A program made the translations under genes and the position numbers. The notes under the pieces are model-generated. The model saw nothing but the letters and a program-made list of their open reading frames with translations, was not told the origin of the DNA and did not search any database. Shown here piece by piece: positions 35,056 to 46,699 of a stretch of 64,000 nt of DNA; position 1 is the first letter of the stretch, and each line of letters starts with the position of its first letter. Source of the DNA: Cerrena zonata (lineage: Eukaryota; Basidiomycota; Agaricomycetes; Polyporales; Cerrenaceae); assembly GCA_038087015.1 (NCBI GenBank), contig JASBNA010000001.1, positions 124,001 to 188,000 on the forward strand, read 5' to 3'.

Positions 35056-35889
35056 CGTGAAGGGGAGCCGGGAAATAATCCAATTGTGGATGACAGGACC
35101 AAAAGAGTGTCTGTGAGAGGATGTCTGGGGGAATGACCGGTAGAGACTCGAAGACCAAGAAGGACTGAGATAGTAGATGTGGCCTTGCAGCGGCACGCGG
35201 TGTGCAGAGAAAGAATGGATGCAAGGATGGTCAAGAGGGGGAGAGAACAAGCTCAGAGACGGAGGGTCCTGGCGAGAGTCCTGCCTTGACCTTGCGGGAG
35301 AAAGTAAGTAGGACCGTCGTTGGTAACACCCGGCCAGCAGTTGCGTGGGAATGTGATGTGGTCCAGTATGTACCCCCTTGATATATATCTTTAGCCCAAG
35401 CCTTGTTTTCTTAGCACCCTGGCCCACCTCCGTCCTTTTCCCCGCCCATTTCTTGAACGACTGCCCTGCATTTGGTGCCGAAGGTTTAGTAGTTCGCACT
35501 CGTCGGCTGTTGTGCAACTATGACCGTGTGGCTGTGCACCGATCATGTCAATCCCCTATTTGACCATCCCGAGCATTGCTTTATACCATGTCACATCCTT
35601 GTAGCTAAAGCTGTATTGAATGTTATACTCCACAATTTGAAGCAGGCAAGACATAGAAACCAAGTTACCAACTGAAACCTATTACGAACATACATTTACA
35701 TCATCTACACACCCCGGTCACAGAACGGACGCGACTCGTGACCTGCTCTCTTACCCCGCATTTGCCCACTCGACGCCCTTGCCGACTTCGGATGGCCGGA
35801 TCCCGTACTCACTATGGCCAGTATAAGTATAGGCCGTGTACGTCTGACGACCTCCCACCGTTCGTCTTTCGCTTGCACAGGCTCTCATC
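35056..35889. other. Divergent intergenic region, protease/HOT
   Basis: 834 bp between divergent starts. A TATATAT stretch near 35383-35391 could serve the protease. No gene is supported; open stretches here have no splice-consistent continuation. Confidence 0.4.
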
Positions 35890-38039
35890 ATGTCTGCAAC
35901 TGCCAGTGCGTCTCGGAGTGCCATTCGACGTCTCATTTATGCCGCACAACATACTGCGTGTCCCTGTCATGGCTGCCGTACCGGCGGCGTTCATAATTCA
36001 CTTCAGGCTATCAACCAGATACGAAAATTAGCCATGCCGACGGGCGCACCACCAGTTGAGAAAGAATACGCTTTCGAGGTCGGTGAACCTCCCCGTGTGT
36101 AGTGGTATACATAGGCATGATGTATGATCTAGGTCGCTGCTTCCAACTTGAGATTCGGCGAAGGTGTAACTCGGGAAGTCGGAATGGACCTGAAAAATAT
36201 GCGGGCTCGTAAGGTACGTTGGTTGGCACCCTGTTTCAGGTCCAATCAAGTAACCTGTTCTTTCACAGGTTGCCGTCTTTACCGACCCAAATGTTGCGAA
36301 GCTACCAGCTGCGAAAATGGTACATTCAATTTCCATCTGATGCGTGGAGCGGTATTGGTTGATATATGACGCGCAGGCCATCTCGTCTCTGGAATCGCAG
36401 AACGACCTTCCATTTGAAGTGTACGATCGAGTCGTAGCCGAGCCCACTGAAGCAAGCTGGCGAGAAGCCATTGCTTGGGCACGGGAACAAGACTGCAGTC
36501 ATTTCTTGGCGTAAGAACGAAACCTTCTCGTCGATTACCTTTACTAACCTTCTCTCAGTGTAGGCGGAGGAAGTGTCATTGATACCGCAAAAGCAGCCAA
36601 CCTGTCAGTCCGTTCCTTGAAACTGTGTCTAAATTTTTACTGACATCCGTTTCAGGTTTTCGGTATACAAGGATGCCGATCTCTTCGACTTTATTAATGC
36701 ACCTGTTGGAAAAGGGTTGCCAATAGACAGACAATTAAGACCCCTTATTGCCAGTAAGATGAAATACATGTCTTCGGCACAATCACCGACGCTCATCACC
36801 TTAAACCTTAAAACTATTACATTTCAGTTCCCACAACCGCTGGAACGGGCTCGGAGACAACTGGTACAGCTATTTTGGACATCACGTCAATGAATTTCAA
36901 GACGGGCATTGCCAACCGAGCGATGAAACCTATTCTTGGTATTGTGGACACGCTCAACACGCGCAGTTGCTCCAAAGGTGTGTTCCTAAATTCATTATAA
37001 AGGTCTGGGCTTGACCGGCGATTGTGATGTAAAATGTAGAATTGCATATTAGTGCCGGCTTGGATGTCTTGTTCCACAGTTTGGAAAGCTACACTGCCAT
37101 TCCGTACGTCCTGGAGACGCTGTTTTTTTTTCCTGCTCACTAAAATAACCATATTCTAGGTATACCGAGCGCACGCCTCGTCCCTCTAACCCTATTCTAA
37201 GACCTGCATACCAAGGTAGCAACCCAGTAGCGGATATCTTCTCGTTATGGGCTTTACAAGCCACCGTCAAGAACTTGCCGCGCGTTGCGAAGGACCAAGG
37301 TGATAAAGAAGCGATGCAGCAGATGCTGTCAGTATTTTTATCCCCACATTATCACCCTCGGCATCTTCATAACTGATGGGTCCCATGTGCGTAGACTCGC
37401 CTCATCGTTTGCAGGTATAGGATTTGGAAATGCTGGTGTACACTTGTGTCACGGCATCAGTTATCCGGTATGTCAACTGCGTAGCTGTGCTTGAAGTAGA
37501 CCTATCATTGAACATTACACCACCTTTTCCCCCTCAGATCTCGGGTCTCAACAAGACAGGACCTAAGTGGAGACACCCTGGATACAATGTTGACCATCCC
37601 ATTATCCCTCACGGAGTAACGTACGTCTTCTCTGAGCTTCTGAAGCTTCGATCCTTAAAATTAACACTCTTCTGTCCGTAGTGTCGCGCTCTCGGGCCCC
37701 GCCGTCTTCCAGTTCACCGCCCCGTCGGCCCCTTCTCGACATCGCGAAGCCCTTGCAATCTTCAGGGGTACAACAGTCACAGACTCTTCGATAACGGCTA
37801 TCCCTGATTCAGAAATTGGTGCCCACTTGTTCGAAGCCATTGCTCAATTCCTCGATAATCTTGGTGTTCCTCGTGGTTTGAAGGCAGTTGGGTACACGAA
37901 CGCAGATGTCTCACGACTTGTAGAAGGTACCTTGCCTCAGAGACGGGTGTTGGATTTAGCCCCTGGTATTGGTGATATGGTTGGTGAAGACGGTCGTGAG
38001 CATTTGACGAAGATCATTGAGATGTCCATGGAGTACTAG
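35890..38039 (+). CDS. Hydroxyacid-oxoacid transhydrogenase (iron-type alcohol dehydrogenase family), mitochondrial
   Basis: Orthologous type to human ADHFE1: transfers reducing power from 4-hydroxybutyrate to 2-oxoglutarate, giving succinic semialdehyde and D-2-hydroxyglutarate. The N-terminal [20 protein letters not shown] is a mitochondrial-type presequence. Then [55 protein letters not shown], the family hallmark [70 protein letters not shown], the His-rich metal site [20 protein letters not shown], and [17 protein letters not shown]. About ten exons, all in phase. Length (~500 residues) fits the family. Confidence 0.9.
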
Positions 38040-38315
38040 TCGTTTAACAAGAGTTTGATGTTGAAGCCTATTTTTGTATCATAACTTAGTCAAAACTTGC
38101 TGCCATGATAAAATTCGTGTACTTCATTCCCGTGGAAGTGTGGATGAGCTGAATAGTTGAGGCAAAGTCGAGGTATACTGTGTTGTGTACTACGTCATAC
38201 GTCCAAAATAGGACGCTCTCCTTCCATAAATGGCTATGGCTTTAGGTTTAGATGATCTTGATCTTCTGTTCTTGACTCACGTTCTTCCTTATTGACCTTC
38301 TCCTGTTCATCAATC

Positions 38316-39605
38316 ATGTCAACAGGAAAGTCGCGAAAGTCTCTCTTCAAACCCTGCATAGATCTACACAATGGTCAGGTGAAGCAAATCGTTGGCGGGA
38401 CATTAACCGACTCAAACGAAACACTCAAAACAAATTTTGTGGCAAAGTCAGTAATCTAACCAACTTTATAGAAAACTCTCTAATACAAAGGAAACTTGAT
38501 AGATATCCTTCTCGCCATTACGCTGAACTTTATAAGACCTACAATTTACAAGGCGGTCATGTAATCATGCTTGGCAAGGGGAACGAAGAGGCGGCGAAAG
38601 AGGCTCTAGGGGCTTGGGTGGGTCAGTTGGTATTATTCGCCTCAACATTTGGATTCTGAATGGTTGGCTTTTTAGGTGGTCTCCAGGTAGGAGGAGGTAT
38701 AAATGACACAAATTGCAAGTATTGGATAGATGCTGGAGCTAGTAAGGTAATTGCATTTCATCTACACTCATTTTCGTTCTTCTTATATTAAAGGAAAATA
38801 CAGGTTATCGTGACATCATACTTGTTTCCCAATGGCGCGTTCTCGCTGGACAGACTACAGGGTATTGTAGACATCGTCGGAAAAGATAGACTTGTTATAG
38901 ACGTTAGGTGAGATTTGATTGACCGAGACTCCAAACCTCCTAACCTAAACCTCCTTTCCAGTTGTCGTAAAGTTAGAGACAAGTGGATGGTAGCGACCGA
39001 CAAGTGGCAAAGAATTACAGAGTTTGAAGTTTGTGAAGGTAGGTTTTTGACGGTGTATTGCTTGACGCCACCGCTCATTTATGACAGAAAACTTGGATAT
39101 GCTCTCACACTATTGCAGGTATTTATACGTTGTTATATTGGCACTGTGATCCTTTGCTTTACTGACGTTGCAATCAGTGAATTCCTAATACATGCCGCTG
39201 ATGTCGAGGGCCTTTGTCAAGGAATCGACGAACTACTCGTACAAAGTGGGTAACATGTCCAAAGTTGTATATGATGTTCTAATGATATCGTTATCTCACG
39301 ACAGAGCTTGGAGAGTGGGTAAGCATTCCATGTACCTACGCCGGTGGGGCAAAAGGTAAGTAAACACCGTGATAGTGCCAAACTGTATTAATAATACTGC
39401 GATTAGATCTGGAAGACGTGAGAACTGTTCACCAGCTGTCTGGAGGGAAGGTGGATCTTACATATGGAAGGTAGGCCCCACCTTGTCCTTTGCCATGATG
39501 GACGTCGTATTCATTCTCTTATTTTTCAGCTCACTGGATATCTTCGGAGGCGGATTGGTGAAGTTTGATGATCTCGTGCGATACAACAAAGAAGCGCTGT
39601 CATAG
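38316..39605 (+). CDS. HIS6: ProFAR isomerase, histidine biosynthesis step 4
   Basis: Isomerises N'-[(5'-phosphoribosyl)-formimino]-5-aminoimidazole-4-carboxamide ribonucleotide; a (beta/alpha)8 barrel. Visible: [18 protein letters not shown] at the first strand, [144 protein letters not shown]. Eight or nine exons; the first two introns both use a GTCAGT donor. Start ATG 38316 gives [16 protein letters not shown]. Complete, no broken frame. Confidence 0.93.
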
Positions 39606-39803
39606 AACTACTGTGTTATTAAACATAGATATTGTGTATTTTTATTTGTAAATAGAACATGTTTTGTTTTGTTTTTAAACCATGATGCGACATTGAACGT
39701 TGAACCGTGGAGATATTTCCATATGAAGAGCGCACCTTGCAACAAGCGCCCCGGGATGCAGCTGGCGCTAACCCACACGCTCACTTTACATTCGACATCC
39801 AAC

Positions 39804-40460
39804 ATGGTTTCTCTTGCGCGGACAGTCCGCAATATGAGGCGGGTAGGCCTCAAGGAATGGTGGAGGCAGCTGCAGTACATTGGTGACGCCAAGTCTGGCA
39901 AGCTCATGGGTGCCGACCAGTGAGTATAAATCCTCCAATGACAGTGCTGCACATTCAAATCCTTCTCTCCCTCCGTAGGTTCGGTAACCGCTACTTTGAG
40001 AACTTGAACCCAGAGGAGGAGATTCCTGGTGTGTTATGAAGCTCATCGTTACCATTTGAAAGGCACTTATGTGCTTCTAGGTCGTCACCGATGGGTTGAC
40101 TTCGCACAGGTGCGGTGATACCATGCTACGTACGATTTGCATATAATTGAGACATATACCCGCATAGCATGATTACAACGCAACCCAAGTTCCTGCTGAG
40201 TGGCATGCATGGCTTTCGCATATCCGGAAGGATCCTCCTCCCGAAGACCGCGTTATGCAAAACCTCTCGCCACCTTGGAAAGCTGTATGTATCTATCCCG
40301 AAATCGTTGTGACGTTAACTTATCCCCTTGTTTCTCCGTTTAGCCTTGGTCCGAGAACTTGACTGGTACAAGGGGAGCCTACAAGAGTTACAACACAACC
40401 ACCCCCAAGTTCACTGCTTGGCAACCAAAGGTGATATCGAGAGGGGGATCATCTGCATAG
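39804..40460 (+). CDS. NDUFA12: Complex I accessory subunit NDUFA12 (B17.2)
   Basis: Mitochondrial NADH:ubiquinone oxidoreductase accessory subunit. MVSLARTVRNMRRVGLKEWW, LQYIGDAKSGKLMGADQFGN, RYFENLNPEEEIPGRHRWVD, DYNATQVPAEWHAWLSHIRK, PPWKAPWSENLTGTRGAYKS and YNTTTPKFTAWQPKVISRGG match the family along its length (about 140 residues). Five small exons with short introns. The stop lies only 40 bp from the stop of convergent L2HGDH, so their 3' UTRs must overlap. Confidence 0.93.
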
Positions 40461-40499
40461 ATATCTGTGTAACTATAGATCCACATTACATTTTGCTCT

Positions 40500-42085
40500 C
40501 TACACATCCTTTTCCTCTTCACGTTCGCCCAAGATCCCATCCACAACGTGCTCTGCTATAGCTAGGCTTGACGTCAAGCCTGGACTTTCAATACCCATCA
40601 GACTGATCATGGGGCTCCGGTGACTTTGGTCTGAGGATGCACCAGCAAATGAATGTGGGTAATCTATGCGGAACACGAAATCCTGGAAGCCACCATCTGG
40701 ACCTACAAGTTTAGGTCGTACACCGCAATAATCAGGTTGTAACCCTTCAAAAATGACGTTTGGTAAGTAATCGGTCACCGCTTCATGCATCAGCTTCAAT
40801 CTCGTTTCGTCTGGGACTAGATGCCCTTGCCAGAAGTCGGAACTCGACTGATTAGGAGGGTTGAGCCAATCCAAGTCTGGTCCGAACCTGACTTTCCCTT
40901 GCAGGTCCAGGGTAAGATGAGTGCCCAAAGATTGGAAACCGTGTTCTGCCTTTCCGACGCCTGGGCATGGATAAATGAGGTGTGAGACGTTGGATATGCC
41001 AGGACCGCGGTATGATGCATATGAGCCCTTTGCGAAGAATGAAGGGATGTGTGCCTCTTCTGGGAGGAGTGAATTGAGGATCAGGTTCGAGGAAAGTCCT
41101 GACGCGTTGATGAGGGTCCTGGCAAGTAACGGGTCACTGTCTTCTTGTTCCCCGGTGACTGTTTGCACGATCCAACCGTCTGATGAAGTAGGACCACGGT
41201 ACGGGTCAACGCGAACAACGCGAGTACCGTAAACCAGCTCTCCCCCTTCCGACTCTGTAATATCCTTCTCGAGACTCTCCATAAAAGAATGAGAATCCAC
41301 AATCCCCGTTTCAGGACTCCATAATGCAGCTGTGATTGTCTTGGAAAGATCAGGTTCCAACTCCCTTGCTTCATCCCCTGAAATGAGCTTGGTGGGTAGC
41401 GGTTTCTGATCAGTGTCTGGAGATCGAGGAGGCCATTTCAACCTCTGAGCCTTGTCATGTAAGCGTTCGATATATGGAAGCTGTGAGTCGTGTGCGACGA
41501 CCAATTTCCCGACCTTCTTGTGTGGGATGTTGTACTTGTGACATCTCGCGTACATGAGTTCTCTGCCTCTAATACACAGCGATGTTTTGAGAGAGTTCTC
41601 AGGATAGTAAAGGCCTGATACACTATGAATCAGGAAATTAATTCCAAAACGGAACATCTCATTTCTTACCGGCGTGGATCACTTCCGAGTTTCGTGAGCT
41701 GAAACACCGTGAATGAGTCAGTACAGATCTCTAATGATGTTGGAAGATGCATGCAACTTGCCTGATCTCCTCTCCCGCATTGTTATGTCTTTCTACCAGA
41801 AATGTGGATCTGTTCGGGAACTTTTGGGATAACCTTTGGGCGATGGCGAGTCCCACAACGCCTTCAAAGTGGGTGTTTACCCCATTGACTCTTTACATAT
41901 TTGGAAGACGTCAAGCTCACCCCCTCCTACAACCAGGAAGTCAACAACGGATTCTGGATCCTTTCGTGTCACTATACTTTAGCTTCAAATGAAAGGTCGA
42001 CGGAGGTGATAATCCTCACTTTATAACGATACTTTCCGCTGTGGTTTAGTACAGCTTTCAGTCCTCGAATAGATGGCGCGGACAT
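40500..42085 (-). CDS. L2HGDH: L-2-hydroxyglutarate dehydrogenase, mitochondrial FAD enzyme
   Basis: Oxidises L-2-hydroxyglutarate to 2-oxoglutarate (metabolite repair). Assembled exons give MSAPSIRGLKAVLNHSG, then the FAD-binding VVDFLVVGGGVVGLAIAQRL, STFLVERH, EISSRNSEVIHAGLYYPENS, LCIRGRELMYARCHKYNIPH, LVYGTRVVRVDPYRG, TLINASGLSSNLILNSLLPE, AKGSYASYRG, HLTLDLQGKVRFGPDLDWL, QPDYCGVRPKLVGP and MGIESPGLTSSLAIAEHVVD. The third intron is GC-AG (GAGATCAG|GCAAGT to TTTCAG). Exon 1 (ATG 42085) is inferred: it is the only phase-consistent way to supply an ATG, through a 56-nt GTATCG-AAAG intron. The large 3' exon (40500 to about 41600) is uninterrupted. Confidence 0.9.
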
Positions 42086-42330
42086 ATCGCGATATCCTGA
42101 GTAGAGAGTAACCACTAGATACCCGTTTAACAACGTGTAAGCCTAGTTATAAATAAGCTTGAGTGTGAACGTTAGTATACGCGACGTTTGTGCATGAGAA
42201 CAAGAGTAAACAAGGAAAGAATATGATCACTTATTGCTATGAAGTCATCGGTCCGAAAGCGCCTCATAAAAATACATGACTTTCATATTGTCTGAGTGGT
42301 TTCCTTAGAATACATTATATTTAGTATGAC

Positions 42331-43559
42331 CTACTCCTTCACTATCTCCCAACCAATATTTTTACCAGCCCAGAAAGGCACAACAGAGGCATCACCAAGA
42401 GACCAAGACTCATTAACAACCTTGTCGGACACTTTCCGCAACGTCACTTTCCCCTCTGTAGTTTCTCTTCCGTAAAATGCTCGCCCAAACCCACTCACAA
42501 AGCCCTCTAACTTGTCTAAGGCGCCAAATGATTCGAGCAATGTCGCGACGAGAGGAAGGAGGATTGGTGAGGTATATACACCCGCTGCACAGGCATGTCC
42601 AGGCGAAGACACAGACTTCTTTTCGGGAGGGTGAGGAGCTGAGTCGGATCCTAGGAAGAATCGTGGATGGCCTGGACAGTGTAATGTTTGTTGTGGGTAA
42701 ACTTGTTATAACTGTCAATAACCTTACCTTCTTTAATAACCTCTCTTAGGGCCAACCTATCGTCAGGAAACTTTGCAACAGGTTTACAGAAGTTCCAAGA
42801 CTGTCCCGCCCAATCATCCACAACAAGATCAAGATGATGGGCTGTGATAGTGCAAGCCACTGTAGGACCAAGGCTTTTAACGCATTCTACCGCAGCGCGT
42901 GTAGTGGCATGTTCCAGCACAATCCGAAGCCGAGGGAACTTTTGGTGAAGTTTTATCAAGTGAGGCAAGAATGAGGGCTCCGCATTGATTACGCAGATAT
43001 TGTTATTAGGGTCAGAGGGGATTTCGCCATGGAGGTTGAGACCATGTCGACTTGCTCCATAGCCTCGAATATGGGGTAGTAGACTTCATAGGATTCGATA
43101 CCACCATCAGAGTTTGTGGTTACACCCCGGGGATATGATTTGACCCCTATTCCATAGAGGATTAGGAATAATTCAGGTCTAAGAGCTGAGAGGCTTTGTC
43201 CGAACCTACGACGCCAGCTGCTTTTGCTTTTCTGATCTCATCCGGGGTGAGTTCGGGGGAGAGGTACAAGGTCATCAAGTATTCGACAGAGGGATCAATG
43301 GCCTGAAGTTGGGTTTTGTATAGTAAGGCTTCCTCTGTGTTACGAATCGGCGGAGTCAAGTTTGGCTACAGTCCATGAATCCGATTAGATGGAGGGCATT
43401 AGAGAATGCGGTACGGATTGTATGCACCATAACATATGCCAGAGAGAATCCTCCTTGTCTGACATGTTTTGTGACAAGTTCCGAGAGGGATCCTTGACGG
43501 AGATGGACGTGGAAGTCCGCGGGTGCGGTAACGGAGATGGTGGTCGAAGACATAGTCAT
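42331..43559 (-). CDS. URA4: Dihydroorotase
   Basis: Third step of pyrimidine synthesis, stand-alone (bacterial pyrC-like) type. N-terminal FHVHLRQGSLSELVTKHVRQ carries the metal-binding HxH. GVKSYPRGVTTNSDGG carries the carboxylated Lys, then LNLHGEIPSDP, IVLEHATTRAAVECVK, CTITAHHLDLVVDDW, CKPVAKFPDDRLALREVI, and FFLGSDSAPHPPEKKS (catalytic Asp). It ends SVVPFWAGKNIGWEIVKE. The real ATG is 43559 (MTMSSTTISV), not the in-frame TTG upstream. One base is missing near 43040: the sequence reads MVSTSM where the family needs MVLNLHGEIP. Five exons. Only 151 bp separate it from divergent Cns1. Confidence 0.92.
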
Positions 43560-43710
43560 GATGATGTCGATCAATGGTCATTCTCGATCTCCGGGTCCGC
43601 GTCTCGATCAGAGATCACATTCAAAACATCCTTTTCCTTTTCTTGCTGCATACACTTACTCACTACCACAGTTTCCAATAGGACGCTTTGCTGCTTGTAT
43701 TCTAGCGACA
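43560..43710. promoter_or_regulatory. Compact bidirectional promoter, dihydroorotase/Cns1
   Basis: 151 bp between the two divergent ATGs. No specific motif is recognised. Confidence 0.4.
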
Positions 43711-44967
43711 ATGGCTGGCATTTACCCCGAACCCATACCTAAACGCGATGATATCGATGACCTCATGAAGTCATTGGACACTATTCCGCTTTTCATGCAA
43801 GACATGCCGGAAGAAGACAATGTGGCTATGGAGGCTTTGCAGAGTCTTGTCCATGATGGAACACCGGATGGTCTGTCTCTTCTCTCCACTATAACGATGA
43901 ATTTATTGTCATTTAACACAAATATTGGCAGAGATAGCGCAAAACTTCAAAGACCAAGGAAACAACTACTTCAAAGGAAAACGATATCGAGAAGCACTAG
44001 GCTTCTACTCACAAGGGATAGACTCTACACCGACAGACCCTATCCTACTAGAAGCATTATTTTGTAACCGGGCAGCATGCAACTTAGAACTCAGTAAGCT
44101 TGAGTTTTGTCCTATGATATCATCGGGCGTTGACCACTCATCCCGAAGTAAACAGAAAATTACGGCTTGACACTTAAAGACTGCTCGAAAGCCCTGACGG
44201 TAAACCCAAAATCTTCCAAAGCATATTATCGCTCTGCGTCTGCTTTAGTCGCACTGGAACGTTTAGAGGAAGCATTGGATTGTTGCAATCGGTGTTTGAC
44301 ATTCGATAAAGACAACGCAGGAGTAAAAACATTACGAGAACGAGCGACGAAGTTAAAGGAGGCCAAAGACAAACGGGAACGAGAGAAGGAAGAGAGACTG
44401 CAGAGGGAGCGAGAAGAGAAGCTGAGATTGCGTAAAGCGTTCAATGTGAGTTCCTTCCTTTCGCCTGTTAGTGAAGTCCTTGACGAAAGCTCCTAGGATC
44501 GAGGACTTGTAGTTCTCGCCAACAAAGCAGGCCCTGCTGAAAACCCATACGAAGCCCATTTCGACCCAGAAGATCCCTCAGGACAAACGATGATCTTCCC
44601 AGTAATGTTCCTGTACCCACAACACGCGACGTCGGATATGATCTCACATTTCGTCGAGGATACGCCATTCTCGTCTCACATAGAAGCGATGTTCCCACCC
44701 CAGGCACCTGCACCTGCATGGGATACGAACGGAGAATACGTCGCAGGAAAATTAGTCGTGTACGCCATGACCTACAGAAAGAGGTTGTTGAAGACAGGAA
44801 AGAAGATGACGCTGAAAGATGTTTTCCAAGCGGGGAGAGAGAAACCTGGAGATCCTGTAGATGGATTGGAATTGAAAGATGGTGTGTTGACTTTCGTAGT
44901 ATTGCCCAAGGGAGATGCAGAGAAGAAGTGGATTGAGGAGTTCAAGAAGAGTAGAGATAGTAATTGA
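43711..44967 (+). CDS. CNS1: Hsp90/Hsp70 co-chaperone Cns1/TTC4
   Basis: Essential TPR co-chaperone in yeast. The N-terminus DDIDDLMKSLDTIPLFMQDM is the family signature. Then three TPRs: AQNFKDQGNNYFKGKRYREA with YSQGI; ALFCNRAACNLELKNYGLTL; KDCSKALTVNPKSSKAYYRS with LVALERLEEALDCCNRC. A basic coiled-coil (KEAKDKREREKEERLQRERE) leads to the C-terminal wheel domain NPYEAHFDPEDPSGQTMIFP, FLYPQHATSDMISHF, KMTLKDVFQ and VLTFVVLPKGDAEKKWIEEF. Four exons, phases consistent. Confidence 0.92.
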
Positions 44968-45273
44968 ATCGCTTGAATTGCTTGGAGAATAGTGTCATTA
45001 CATCAAAGCAGGAATGTCGCTTCCATAAACACATTGCACTATACTCTTCCCTAGACCTATCTTTGATATGATATGAAGAGGTGGATATATTTACAGTGGT
45101 AATGGGACAACGGAGAAAGGCAAAGTTCACCTTCAGAGAGAGTGAAAGTTAGGGGGCAGAAAGTTCACACGATCCAAATTAGGAAGTCGGGCACCCGAGT
45201 CTGGCGCTCATACTCAACGGTCAGGCAAGCCAAAACACAGCGACCAAAAGCCAGGACGACGGCGACAAGCTCG

Positions 45274-45425
45274 GTGAGTACGATTTTTGCCTCAGGGTGC
45301 TGCTGGTGGATGTCGGGATGTATCTAGGATGATGCAGGGAGAAGGAGAAAGTGGAAAAGGCATCGGATTTGGATGGATGGCTTGGACTATGGTTGGATGC
45401 TGACCTTGCACTCGTTCACTTTCAG
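45274..45425 (+). other. Putative 5'-UTR intron of eS7, unusually long
   Basis: GTGAGT donor at 45274 and a pyrimidine tract ending TTTCAG at 45425, 16 bases before the eS7 ATG. At 152 nt it is two to three times the usual intron length here, which is common in ribosomal-protein leader introns. Confidence 0.5.
45324..45408 (+). ncRNA. Weak candidate box C/D snoRNA in the eS7 leader intron
   Basis: Inside the leader intron, ATGATGC (45329-45335; one base off the RTGATGA box C) and CTGA (45400-45403; box D) lie 75 nt apart. They are bordered by partly complementary CTAGG and CCTTG, the expected k-turn and terminal stem layout. Ribosomal-protein introns often host snoRNAs. The guide target was not identified. 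Confidence 0.2.
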
Positions 45426-45441
45426 GCCCTCAAGATTCAAT

Positions 45442-46158
45442 ATGTCTGTCCAACACAAGATCCTCCGTACCGCCAACGCACCCACCACTTCCCCCGATGA
45501 AACCGAGACCAGCGTCGCTCAGGCCTTGATCGACCTCGAAAACAACGTACCCGAACTCAAGACTGAGCTTCGTCCCCCTTCAAATTTCTGCTGCCCGGGA
45601 GGTTGATGTCCGAGGCGGAAAGAAGGCTATTGTCATCTTTGTCCCTGTTCCTCAGTTGAAGGCCTTCCACAAGGTCCAGCAGAGGTGTGTAGCCAAGTCG
45701 CAAGAATATCCGGAAATTGGAGTTTAATTGGATACGCTCGAATTATAGGCTCACCCGTGAACTTGAGAAGAAGTTCTCTGACCGCCATGTTGTCTTTGTT
45801 GCCCAACGACGGATGTTGCGCAAGCCCACAAGGACTTCTCGTGTCCAGCAGAAGCGTCCTCGTTCGCGTACCCTGACCAGTGTCACGACAAGATTCTCGA
45901 GGACCTTGTCTTCCCCACCGAGATTGTTGGCAAGAGGACGCGTGTTGCCGTTGACGGCTCAAAACTGCTCAAGGTGTACGTGGTTTATCGACTTTACATG
46001 AGGCGAAGTATGTGGCTGATTGCTTATCTGCGCTTTACAGTTTCCTTGACTCGAAGGATGCTACCTCGCTCGAGTACAAGCTCGACTCATTCTCATCGGT
46101 TTACCGCAAGCTGACAGGGAAGGATGTTGTTTTCGAGTTCCCCGTGCAGACCGAGTAG
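45442..46158 (+). CDS. RPS7: Ribosomal protein eS7 (RPS7) with two 1-base indels
   Basis: Small-subunit ribosomal protein. [35 protein letters not shown], then (other frame) [80 protein letters not shown], then (third frame) [59 protein letters not shown]. An extra C in the C run 45574-45578 and a missing base near 45883 are needed to explain the jumps. The protein is otherwise fully conserved and essential, so both are probably sequencing errors. Two coding introns (about 45688-45749 and 45975-46040). Confidence 0.9.
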
Positions 46159-46699
46159 ATTATCTATTCTCCACACTCTGCTTATGTTTCTACTTGCTCC
46201 ACATGACAATTGTATGCAGCATGCAATACTACGGCGTCCCATGCACATCGACATTAGACCGGCGTGATATTCTCGTGCGGGGAGATTGGGGCATGTTTTT
46301 GCGGGGTAAAAGCCGAAAAAGTCGACGGAGGGTTGTGGCGTGGGGGGCCATTTGCAAAGACTGTATTGAAGGTTATCTGTGTGTGTCCATGGTCCGAATC
46401 TATGACCGTCTATCAATGCCAATCAGAAGTCGGGCGGAGAGCCAGATAAGGCAGGCTGTTTGAGAACCTTTTGTCACGCTACTGAGGCTGCGCGGGCTGA
46501 CCACTAGCGCTGAGTGCTGATTGGGTCCCTGTGAGCTCAGTCTCTGGCGCCCGTTGCTTCGTCCCGAGAGGCTTGGGCGTCTGTCTGCTACCATTCGCTC
46601 GCTGTGTTACCCATTCGGACCCTCTCGTTCTTTCCTCCCTTCCTCCCTCTTCACCCTTGCCGTACAGGCAACCCCCATCCTTAGCGTGGTCAACTACCG
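46159..46699. other. Intergenic, Rab promoter region
   Basis: 540 bp between eS7 and the Rab gene. Two TGATTGG-type CCAAT boxes (near 46517 on the plus strand and 46423 on the opposite strand) and a pyrimidine-rich tract at 46620-46680 just before the Rab ATG. No gene. Confidence 0.4.

Noticed and set aside
40328..40561. Plus-strand frame overlapping NDUFA12 and L2HGDH ends
   Set aside because: Shifted reading of the last NDUFA12 exons; the correct frame gives the conserved C-terminus.
45274..45441. Alternative upstream coding exon for eS7
   Set aside because: MSVQHKILR at 45442 is a plausible eS7 start, and the upstream DNA looks like a leader intron.
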